A stretch of DNA of 64,000 nt, from the NCBI GenBank assembly GCA_936450465.1, contig OW388300.1, forward strand, positions 54,278,035-54,342,034, read 5' to 3'. This DNA comes from Gibbula magus (lineage: Eukaryota; Mollusca; Gastropoda; Trochida; Trochidae). The notes beneath the pieces are model-generated. The model saw nothing but the letters and a program-made list of their open reading frames with translations, was not told where the DNA came from and did no database searches. Numbering within the stretch: position 1 is the stretch's first letter; every line of letters starts with the position of its first letter. A program made the translations under genes and the position numbers. Shown here piece by piece: positions 11,566 to 20,240 of the stretch.

Positions 11566-14500
11566 TTAGTCCTCAGGGCACTCAGGGAGTCGTATTAATC
11601 GACAAACCGGCCTCATGATCCGCTGATCACCAATCTTAACAGAGGCTGATCGAATCCTACCATCAACCCCTGGGAATGTCTCGTCTACCCTGCCAACCTG
11701 CCATGCCGATCTGACACTCTGCGGGTCCAAGATCATGACCACATCTCCACACCCAATGTCCTTATGACCCTTGCGATCATTTTGCCATTTCTGCCTCAAC
11801 TGGAGCTTAGGTAGGTAGTCACGAATGAAATGTTTCCAAAAGTGATCTGCAAGGACTTGGCTGTGTCGCCACCTGCGGCGACTGAGTATCTCATGTTCGG
11901 GATACACAACCTGTGGCATAGAACTGTCCCTTCGACCATTTAGGAGTACATTTGGGGTCACTTGGTCAATGTCACTCACGTCAGAGGATACATAGCTCAA
12001 AGGCTTAGAGTTCAACATCCCTTCTACCTCGGCCAGTACAGTCTGAAGTACTGGTTCTGAGACGCTTTGATCTCCAAGGGCAACTTTCAGTCCGTACTTC
12101 ACCGACTTAATTTCTCTCTCCCATACACCTCCAAAGTGGGGAGCACTTGGTGGATTAAAGTGAAAGCGTATCTTCTGTTTGGCAAGTTGTGTTGTCAGCG
12201 ATGGCAACATTACCGCCCATGCCTCATTCAGTTCCTTCACTCCCCCTTTGAAATTGGTTCCATTATCTGACCAAATCTCATATGGTTTCCCACGACGAGC
12301 TATGAAACGTCGTAGTGACATCAAGTAGGCATCCGTGTCCATTTTGTCGAGCAGATCGAAGTGAACTGCCCGGGTAGTCATACATTTGAATATGATACCC
12401 CACCTTTTCTCTAAGCGTCGTCCAATCTTCACTTGCATTGGTCCAAAGCAATCTGTCCCAGTGGAATAAAATGACGGCTTAAAGAGTCTCAATCGGGCAG
12501 GAGGTAAGTCAGCCATCTTTGGAACTTGTGGATTTGCTCGCCATTTCTGACAAACCGCACATTTACTTTGATGAGATCGAACTGCTTCTCGTCCGCGCAA
12601 GATCCAGTAACTTCTGCGAATTTCGGCAAAGACACGCTCTGCTCCACTATGTAATAAGTCATTGTCATATTGGCTAATGAGCAGACGGGTTGTCGGATGT
12701 TTAGGGTCAAGAACAATGGGGTGTTTGGTGTCATCATGAAGTTCTTCAGAGCGGCGGAGACGCCCACCAACACGGATTAGTTGTTGTTGCTTGTCAAACA
12801 TAGGGTCAAGCTGCAGGAGTCGGCTCCTTGAAGGCAACCTTTCACCTTTCTCAAGTGCTGCCATATCGTCAGGAAAGCATTGCAACTGTACGTCACGCAA
12901 CAACTGCAGTTCCGTTGATTTACGCTGGTCAGCAGATATGGCCGCCCCATCAGAACCTTCCATAGTTTTGGTCACAAGTTCATCCAAGCTGGTACATTCA
13001 GCAGGATCTACTGTCTTCAGGTCAGATACTACAGCAGTAGCACAGAAGGTTGACTTCAGTTCGACAGGGTCATCAATTGTCTCAGGATTTTCCTGGTTTG
13101 GCCACTGATGACGTGGCAATGAGAGAAAGGGTGGACCTAATTTCCAACGTGAGTCTTTGCTGAGTTCCAAGAGTGTTTTCCCTCGTGTAACGTCATCTGC
13201 TGGATTGTCTTTGGTATCCACATAGTGCCACTGCGTTATATTCGTCAGGGTTTGAATCTCTGATATCCTAGTGCCGACAAACACTTTGTACCTACACGAC
13301 TCTGACTTCAACCAGGTCAACACTGTCGTGGAGTCGCTCCAGAGAATTACATTGGCAATCGGGAGGGTAATTTCTTTCTGGAGCACACTTGCAAGTTGCG
13401 CACCTGTCAAGGCAGCACATAATTCAAGTCTTGGGATCGATTGCTGACGTTTTGGTGCCACTCTGGATCTGGATTGGACAAAACTCACGAATATTTCCCC
13501 TTCCTCTGTCTCTGTTCTCAGGTAGGCAACTGAGCCATACAACCTCTCAGAGGCGTCACTGAATACATGGAGTTCTCTGGTTGCCCTTCTTGGGTCAACT
13601 TGCAAAGGTGTGTAACATCTTGGTAATCTGATGTGAACTATGTCCTTCAGTTCACTCTCCCAGGCTGTCCAGAGGTCACGTAGAGCTCCTGTTTCTAACG
13701 GGGCACTCCAATCTCGTTTCTTGTGCCAGAGGTCCTGAACAATACATTTTGCTCTAGCAGTGTACGGTGCAATATACCCAAGCGGGTCGTACTGGCTAGC
13801 CAGAACACGATAGATGACCCTCATACTCAAACAGTCATATGGTATTTCCTTGCACTTGAAGCTTAGGTCATCAGAGTCACAATGCCATCTCAGACCGAGC
13901 GCGCCCTCCGAGGGCTGACAATCATCAAGGGTCAACCACAACTCACAGTCTGAAGATCTATCTTCAGGAACAACTCTGGATACCACATCTGGTACATTAC
14001 TTGCCCATTGTCTGAGATGGAATCCTCCTTCGTCTAGCAATGTACTCATTTGATGCACAAGAGTTTTGGCTTCCGCTGCGGTAGGCACACTCTGGAGGCA
14101 ATTGTCAACATAGAAGGCATTTGTGACAGATTGGTATATGTTCTCGTTTCCATCCCTGTGGTCACTCGCATGTTTCCTGAGTGCAAAGGTGGCACAACAA
14201 GGGCTACACGTTGTTCCGAAAGGCAGGACTTCCCACTGGTATATATCTGGATCTCTGTCATCCTCTAGATCTCGCCAAATGAACCTCAGAAGAGGCTTAT
14301 CCTTGTCCAACAGCCTTACTTGGTGAAACATCCCTTTAATATCCCCTGAGATTGCAACCGGGTTCTGTCGAAATCTCAATAATACACCAAGTAGAGATGA
14401 TCCAAGTTGGGGACCTGGCAGGAGTTTCTTGTTCAAGTTCAGTCCATTGGCTTCATACGAGCAGTGAAACACAAGCCTGTGTTTATTGTTGTGATGTACA

Positions 14501-17500
14501 ATGTGGTGGGGAATGTACCACGACTCTGAACTACCTTCTGCTTCATCGTTTGAAATCTTTTTCACCGATCCTGCCTCAACTAAAATGCTGATCTGTTGTT
14601 TGTGGACTACAGCTAAATCTGGTTGGTTTCTCAAACGCTTCTCAGTTCTTCTCAAGTTTGGGAGCATTGATTGCGAAGTTGCATTAAAGTTTGTACCATC
14701 CTTCACCCTGAGTAGAGGTGTAGCATACCTCAAGACTCCCTCCACATCGATCCTCTCAGATTCAGATTCAAGGGTTTGTATTGCTTGTTCATCCTGTTTG
14801 GATCTGGTGAAGTCCTTAGTACTGTAAGGCAGGACATCCATTTGCCATAGTTTTTCGACATCTTGGTGAAAGTCACTGAAACTAGGTTCTTGGATAATGA
14901 AGAAGCTATGCTGCTCCATCTGACAAGCTGAGTGAGCTGGACCTTGCAGAGACCATCCCAGTTTGGTATGAACTGCTACTGGCGTCGATGGTGGTCCAAA
15001 TGTGATTGGCTTATCTGGTACTATCAGTTCAGCACAGTCCGAGCCTATCAAGATCACAGGCTTCACCTTGTTGATAACTGGCAATGGGTGTTCCCGCAGA
15101 TGGGGCCATCTGTCCTGGAGATCCTCGGTTGGGTATGTGTATTCTGAGAGGGCCAGTTTCTCAGAGGCGAATGCTCCTTTAATAGAAAACCTTAGTTTCT
15201 GATTATCTCTTGAAGAGATTTCCAGGTCAACACTTAATCCTTCACATAGGAACGGTTCTCTTCTTATTGTGGTCAACAAGATCTTATCTCTTGTAGCGTC
15301 AAGTCCTAGTTGCTTCACAACTGGCGCCATCAGCATAGTCCTTTGAGACCCATCATCAAGAATGGCATGTGTATCAATGTAGCTGTCATTTGGTCCATAA
15401 AGGGTAACTTCTACTATCTTCAACATTGTCAAATATGGTCTTGAGGGCTGGTCAATATAAGCAGGAGATTGATCCACCTTTGTACAGAGAATTTTCTGCT
15501 CAGTCTGACTGTTAGCATCGTGCAGAATAGTAAGGTGAAGTTCATTGCATATGCGACATGGTTTCTTCAGATTACAGTCTTCTACCTTATGCTTGCGACC
15601 ACACTTTCTGCATCTCCCATTCAACCACTTCAAAATGTCAGTAAGATTCAACTTCTTGATCTCTTGGCAAGAACTAAGAAAATGATCAGATGATTCACAC
15701 TTCGGACAATAACCCTTTGGGACGGATTCATGAGTCTCTCTCCTTTGAGGCTTCTTGGGATCAGAGTGAAGAGATTTAGATTTGTTGAAGAATGCTGCTG
15801 TAGGAGCATGATCTCTTCTCAAAGAATGCGGTTTTGTCTTGTCTTGCCTTTCATATGAGTTGACAGCATTATTGGCCATTCGTTTAGCTCTGCTCTTGAT
15901 TTGTAGCCATTCATTGAAACTCATCAAGTTGTAAGATTCATGAATTCCAAGTTTCAGACAATGTTCAATAAATCCATCCCTCATGCTTGGTGCTAATTTA
16001 CTTAGCAGTCTGTCAACGTGTGAGCCGCAATTCAGTTCTGACCCATACTCATCTTCAAGTGATCTTAGCATTCCAACAAGTGACTGGACCGCTAATGCTA
16101 AGTTGTCAAATCCTTCACTGTCTCCCGGGCGGATGGCCGGCAAGGCCAGGATTGAACCAAGTTCACTCTGTATGAGTTGTCGAGGCTGGCCATACTTTTC
16201 CTGGAGGGCTTGTAAAGCCATTGTGTAGGGGCTAGTTTCATACATGTAAGATTCAGCTAACCTCTTAGCCTTTCCTCCTAACTGACCAATCAAAACCTGG
16301 TACTTGTATCTTTCATCCAAATGTGGGTGGATGTTGACTAGGTGCTGTAAAGCCATCTTCAATAGGGCAAAATCACGCTCACGTCCGTTCGTGAAAGTTG
16401 GCAACGATGGTCTAGGGACACCGTAGGATGAAGAGATTAACAGCTCTGTCATATTTGGTACTGGTGGCTGAGTGTGTTGGAAACCTGAAGGCACATGATG
16501 TGGTTGTTTGACATAGGGGGATGGCATAGGAGTTGGCATAGTATTTGGCATAGTATTTGGCATAGTATTTGGCATAGGATTTGGCATGTTTGGCATGGTA
16601 TTGGAAACTCTCATTGAAGAAAATTGATCAATGAGATTCGGCATTTGGCATGGAGAATATGGAATGGTAAATTGATTTGGCACTGAAGAATATATTGGCA
16701 TGGCAGAATATGGCATTGTAATGGCATTTGATTGGATTGAATGTTCAGTATGACTCACCGGCACAGCACGTGTGGGCTGTGAAGGCACGGTATGATTACT
16801 TGATGTAATAGGGACAGTGTTATCAATATCACGTTCGCACTTAACGTCAGTCTTACAAGGTATTCCTTCTTTGACTTTCCCGGACAGAGGGGGTTGCTCA
16901 CGCTCTTGTCCTGACAAACCAGTAGGGGCATGTGACCTGATCTCATGCTTTGGCGCTAAAGGGGTTAATTCCCATGGGTTTTCCTCCTTCACGATGTTTG
17001 TGATAAATTCCGCTTCCAGAAGTTTCCTCTCGGCCTCTCGTATGTTTCTATCTCGTTCAACGTCCCTTAACTGCTGTTCACGACGTTGAGCGACCTCACG
17101 TTCAACCTTCTCCGTCTGTCTTCTCAATGTCTCTGACTCGATGTCAAGTTGTATCCGAGCAGAATAGGCTTGATCTTCAAGTTTCCTTATTTCTTCATCA
17201 ATCCGTTTATCTTCATCTAGTTGCCGTCGCATTTCGTCCAACTCGGCCTGACGTTTCAGTCTATCAATTTCGGCAAGCTGCCGATCACTCATCCGTGACC
17301 GAATGGACGAGTGTTGTGATTGTTTGCTTGTACGAGAATGTCTTGATACACTAGTTACTTGAGACCGTGTAATTAATTCTGATTCTTCAATTGGTGATTC
17401 ATTCATATATCTGTCTAATATATAATCAGATAGATAGGACGGTCGTTTCCTCTCACGCGACGAAAACCGAACACCTCTCTCGCCCGACTGACAAGAATCA

Positions 17501-17541
17501 TCACAGTCACTCTTACCGGCACTGGCAGCATTCATTGTCAT
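11566..17541 (-). CDS. BEL/Pao gag-pol polyprotein, intact frame
   Basis: A single 1991-aa frame from ATG at 17541. The frame is open further up to 17598, but that codon is TTG and lies inside the LTR, so I take the first ATG. Order along the protein: a charged coiled coil (about 75-170); a low-complexity Met-Pro-Asn region; a gag-like segment of the DUF1759 type (about 380-530); Cys-His zinc-knuckle clusters from about residue 612; an A17-type aspartic protease with Asp-Asp-Gly-Ser at 729-732; reverse transcriptase with a Pro-Phe-Gly motif near 1106 and Tyr-Val-Asp-Asn at 1144-1147; RNase H from about 1320; and integrase with a His/Cys zinc finger (about 1635-1665) and catalytic acidic residues at about D1697, D1759 and E1808. 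A DUF5641-like C-terminus follows. No stop or frameshift. The second Asp of the usual YxDD box is Asn here. Confidence 0.95.
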   Translation of the reverse strand: MTMNAASAGKSDCDDSCQSGERGVRFSSRERKRPSYLSDYILDRYMNESPIEESELITRSQVTSVSRHSRTSKQSQHSSIRSRMSDRQLAEIDRLKRQAELDEMRRQLDEDKRIDEEIRKLEDQAYSARIQLDIESETLRRQTEKVEREVAQRREQQLRDVERDRNIREAERKLLEAEFITNIVKEENPWELTPLAPKHEIRSHAPTGLSGQEREQPPLSGKVKEGIPCKTDVKCERDIDNTVPITSSNHTVPSQPTRAVPVSHTEHSIQSNAITMPYSAMPIYSSVPNQFTIPYSPCQMPNLIDQFSSMRVSNTMPNMPNPMPNTMPNTMPNTMPTPMPSPYVKQPHHVPSGFQHTQPPVPNMTELLISSSYGVPRPSLPTFTNGRERDFALLKMALQHLVNIHPHLDERYKYQVLIGQLGGKAKRLAESYMYETSPYTMALQALQEKYGQPRQLIQSELGSILALPAIRPGDSEGFDNLALAVQSLVGMLRSLEDEYGSELNCGSHVDRLLSKLAPSMRDGFIEHCLKLGIHESYNLMSFNEWLQIKSRAKRMANNAVNSYERQDKTKPHSLRRDHAPTAAFFNKSKSLHSDPKKPQRRETHESVPKGYCPKCESSDHFLSSCQEIKKLNLTDILKWLNGRCRKCGRKHKVEDCNLKKPCRICNELHLTILHDANSQTEQKILCTKVDQSPAYIDQPSRPYLTMLKIVEVTLYGPNDSYIDTHAILDDGSQRTMLMAPVVKQLGLDATRDKILLTTIRREPFLCEGLSVDLEISSRDNQKLRFSIKGAFASEKLALSEYTYPTEDLQDRWPHLREHPLPVINKVKPVILIGSDCAELIVPDKPITFGPPSTPVAVHTKLGWSLQGPAHSACQMEQHSFFIIQEPSFSDFHQDVEKLWQMDVLPYSTKDFTRSKQDEQAIQTLESESERIDVEGVLRYATPLLRVKDGTNFNATSQSMLPNLRRTEKRLRNQPDLAVVHKQQISILVEAGSVKKISNDEAEGSSESWYIPHHIVHHNNKHRLVFHCSYEANGLNLNKKLLPGPQLGSSLLGVLLRFRQNPVAISGDIKGMFHQVRLLDKDKPLLRFIWRDLEDDRDPDIYQWEVLPFGTTCSPCCATFALRKHASDHRDGNENIYQSVTNAFYVDNCLQSVPTAAEAKTLVHQMSTLLDEGGFHLRQWASNVPDVVSRVVPEDRSSDCELWLTLDDCQPSEGALGLRWHCDSDDLSFKCKEIPYDCLSMRVIYRVLASQYDPLGYIAPYTARAKCIVQDLWHKKRDWSAPLETGALRDLWTAWESELKDIVHIRLPRCYTPLQVDPRRATRELHVFSDASERLYGSVAYLRTETEEGEIFVSFVQSRSRVAPKRQQSIPRLELCAALTGAQLASVLQKEITLPIANVILWSDSTTVLTWLKSESCRYKVFVGTRISEIQTLTNITQWHYVDTKDNPADDVTRGKTLLELSKDSRWKLGPPFLSLPRHQWPNQENPETIDDPVELKSTFCATAVVSDLKTVDPAECTSLDELVTKTMEGSDGAAISADQRKSTELQLLRDVQLQCFPDDMAALEKGERLPSRSRLLQLDPMFDKQQQLIRVGGRLRRSEELHDDTKHPIVLDPKHPTTRLLISQYDNDLLHSGAERVFAEIRRSYWILRGREAVRSHQSKCAVCQKWRANPQVPKMADLPPARLRLFKPSFYSTGTDCFGPMQVKIGRRLEKRWGIIFKCMTTRAVHFDLLDKMDTDAYLMSLRRFIARRGKPYEIWSDNGTNFKGGVKELNEAWAVMLPSLTTQLAKQKIRFHFNPPSAPHFGGVWEREIKSVKYGLKVALGDQSVSEPVLQTVLAEVEGMLNSKPLSYVSSDVSDIDQVTPNVLLNGRRDSSMPQVVYPEHEILSRRRWRHSQVLADHFWKHFIRDYLPKLQLRQKWQNDRKGHKDIGCGDVVMILDPQSVRSAWQVGRVDETFPGVDGRIRSASVKIGDQRIMRPVCRLIRLPECPED

Positions 17542-17583
17542 TGAATATCTTAGGCTAGGGTTATTATCCGCTTCGCGGGACCG

Positions 17584-17780
17584 TGAAAAAACTGTCAAGG
17601 CACTTCATTCTCAAACTAATGGTCAAACCTCCTGGCAAAGTCAAAACACGTGGTCAGCCATTATCTGTTTATTACCAACCGGAAACAGTACATAAAATCC
17701 GGAGAACACTGACTTCGGTTAACCGGGAACAAACATATACGTTAATAAAAGCCGGGCAAAGGGGTTTGCACTTCTTGACA
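17584..17780 (-). promoter_or_regulatory. 5' LTR (promoter-bearing) of the BEL element
   Basis: 197-bp LTR upstream of gag-pol in the sense direction. By family knowledge it carries the promoter. The second CTGAC duplication follows at 17781-17785. Confidence 0.9.
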
Positions 17781-18487
17781 CTGACAGCGCCTTGCAAAAC
17801 TGGGTATGAATTATAGTGTTACTACACGATACTGAATTCATGAATGATACAACCGCAACGAGAAAGAAGGAGACACTATTCAATGAATATTAGAAACCAC
17901 GGAATGCGATCACCACTGCTATTATTTGTACTCAAGAGAAAAGACGAATCAAGTTAACAAGGACATGTTTTCACCACATAGTTAACTTCAAAGGGTGATA
18001 ATAGCATGTATTGCATATATTGCTAATGTTTACTTTAACTCTAGAAAAGGACGAATCAACTTCGCAAGAAAATGTTATCCTCGAAATGGTAACTTTGTTA
18101 GTCATCAGGGTTAAAGAAAGAACTGAACACTGAATTTACATAAATATCTACTTGGTCATCATCTGACTCTTTTCACAATCATCGATATAATTCGTTTAAC
18201 AGACTAAGAACAACAATAATTTGGAATAAGAATGGAATGTAATTTCTTCGTTTCTCTCATGTTAGAGCCAAAATGTTTATTTTCTTGCTGTATATTTGTT
18301 TTATAAAAGAGAGCTGCAAAGATATGTAAGTACAAGTGCTCACACATTGTTTGTGGAATCCTGAGCACCACTATATCTAGTAGATTTAATATTACAGTTA
18401 TAAGATTGGGACATATTGATATAATTTTTTAAAAAGCGCAGTTGGATATTCAAGGAGTAACAAGGTGGGCCTCAAACAAGTATGAAT
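17781..18487. other. No gene seen
   Basis: AT-rich flank between the BEL element and a SINE. No structured feature recognised. Confidence 0.5.
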
Positions 18488-18871
18488 GAGTTAGTTGGGA
18501 TTTAACGCCGCTTTTAAGAGTTTTTCACTAATATCGCGGCTGCTAGTATTATGGCAGGGAGAAAGCCCGCAACTCCATGTGGCTATGCACTGCGGTGAAA
18601 CCTGCGAGCAGCGGCTGGAACTAGCGAACCATGGTTGGTACTACGCTGAAATTCAGTGTAGCATTGCACCCAAACCTTACTGCGTGTAGAACAGTTCTCT
18701 ACTGCAGACAATCTCGCCGCTAATGGCTGCAATACTGCCGAAGCGGCGTTAAACAATAACTCACTCACTCACTCTACTGCAGACAAAATTGCCGTGCCCC
18801 TGGCGGGATTCGAACCCCGGACCTCTTAATCCGAAGCCGAACGTGCTAACTACTGCGCTATCCCGTCCCAA
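18488..18871 (-). mobile_element. tRNA-headed SINE, minus strand, interrupted by a mini-insert
   Basis: On the minus strand it starts with a tRNA-like head (about 18871 to 18795) holding an A-box-like TAGCGCAGTAG and a B box GGTTCGAATCC. A body with CTGCAGTAGAG, GCATAGCCACATG and CTCCCTGCCATAATACTAGC follows, then a GCGGCGTTAAA tail with ACTC-like repeats at the left end. The same architecture occurs at 35545-35831 on the plus strand. An anticodon-loop-like CTTCGGA suggests an arginine tRNA ancestor, but the cloverleaf is degenerate. The body is split at 18711 by a 60-bp insertion. Flanks are only loosely similar, so its own target duplication is unclear. Confidence 0.85.
18712..18771 (+). 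mobile_element. Ultra-short SINE-tail retroposon (60 bp), copy 1
   Basis: CTCTACTGCAGACAA occurs exactly on both sides (18697-18711 and 18772-18786), a 15-bp target duplication. Between them lies a 60-bp insert: a perfect 7-bp hairpin stem (CGCCGCT and AGCGGCG around a 20-nt loop), then TTAAACAATAA and an ACTC repeat. Its core is identical to 61454-61507. It resembles the 3' end of the SINE family here, which has a comparable GCCGC..GCGGCGTTAAAC hairpin and tail. It is oriented opposite to the SINE it sits in. Confidence 0.8.
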
Positions 18872-19904
18872 GGTATAAGTGAGGGAGGATCTGTAGATGA
18901 AGAGTACAATAAGCAATGTCTCCTGGTATCATACCGTGCAGCACCGTCCCATGAGCGAGGGTTCTACCAGATATATGGAGTAATGATCTGAGTAACAGAA
19001 AAAAACTAGGAAGTTAGCAAAGATATACCATTGAAAAATACTCAGAAAATTTAACTGAGTGTGAAACTTTTGAAACAGTGCAGTTCTTTTGGTTATCAGA
19101 TGATGACCTTGAATTTACAGTATCTATTATACACAGATTTGTAAACAATTTACCATCATTATTCCTCCAACAGAATGTAGTATTAATTTATAAAATAATC
19201 TTAATTCATTTAAAGAAGTCTTGTTTATAAAACATGGCAGATATTTGATAAAAGACATAAATCAAGATGTAAAATATTGTAATCCCATACGTTATAACTT
19301 GAATAAAAAATGGCTGTAACTGTAACAATCAGGTGTAGCAAAACAATGTACATGATTCTTTCAAAATTATTCAAATTTTCCAAACCTGACGCCCTTCCTG
19401 AGTGTCAATGACATCGGATTCTGAAAAACGCATTTGAATGATGTCATTACCACAGACTAACTGACAATAATTGACAAATTGTTGAAAGGTGAATGTCGTG
19501 CAAAACATCATGAAAATAGTGTAGCATCTCGTTTTTTATATATAATTTGATATTGATTATAGAGATATCATGAATCAGCGACTTGCGTGTTTCTAATGTT
19601 AGCAGAACAGCTAACACAGAGTTTCTAATTGGATTAGGAAACACATTATCTACCTCTGGAAACTCTTTCCCAAGTATTTTTTTAAAACATGTTTTATTTT
19701 AGATTTCATTCCAAACACAACCAAAAATATTGTACAAGATATAACTACAATTATTATTATTATAAGAATAAGTAATAACTTGTCTGACAGCGTTGGAAAA
19801 AAATATATACACAACGCAGAACCATCAAGATAAAATTTTACTACAATTTATTTGATATAAATAAATACCTAATAAGATATTGCTTTAAATATAGCCGAAT
19901 TTTC
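18872..19904. other. No gene seen
   Basis: AT-rich intergenic sequence with no family resemblance in any frame. Confidence 0.5.
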
Positions 19905-20240
19905 CCAAGAAAGCTGGCAGGCAAAAGAAAGTACTCACCTCAGTTGGTTAAGAATAATTCAATATTTATAAGAAATCAGATGCATTTGACTATGGCACGA
20001 TACATTAATACTTGTCTGCATTAGTTTGAATGAATTAATTTGTGACTGTGGTTAGATTTTAGTTTTTAAAAAGTTGTTTAATGAAGACAGGGGTTAGAAA
20101 TGAAATTTATGCCAACATGACCCCTACCATGTTTAAAATGTTGTAAATGTGTGCAGAATCAGGCATATGTATTAATATTCTCATAAAATATTCCGTATAT
20201 GTCGATGAACAGTTGTCTATCATCAAACTTGTTTTTTCTC
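19905..20240 (+). repeat. Dispersed repeat (GCAAAAGAA..GACCCCTACCATG family), copy 1
   Basis: Matches 23856-24170 and 50958-51310 in the same orientation. Shared blocks include GATGCATTTGA, TAGTTTGAATGA, ATGACCCCTACCATGT and TCGATGAACAGTTGT. This copy is diverged and its right end is not recognisable. Confidence 0.72.

Larger units (their letters stand above)
11222..17780 (-). mobile_element. Complete BEL/Pao LTR retrotransposon
   Basis: A 6,559-bp element read on the minus strand, bounded by 197-bp LTRs (11222-11418 and 17584-17780) that differ at one base (11365 C versus 17727 G). Exact 5-bp target duplications CTGAC lie at 11217-11221 and 17781-17785, the size expected for BEL/Pao. In the sense direction the 5' LTR ends at 17584 and is followed by a candidate primer-binding site starting CGGTCCCGCG (CGG instead of the usual TGG). 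A G-rich tract (TTTGGGGGCGGC in sense) abuts the 3' LTR and fits a polypurine tract. One uninterrupted gag-pol frame fills the interior. Near-identical LTRs and an intact frame make this a very recent, possibly active insertion. Confidence 0.96.

Noticed and set aside
17542..17598. Start of the BEL polyprotein at 17598
   Set aside because: The codon there is TTG and lies in the LTR. The first ATG is at 17541.
18795..18871. A functional tRNA gene (minus strand)
   Set aside because: It has A and B boxes, but the stems are degenerate and it continues into a SINE body shared with 35545-35831.
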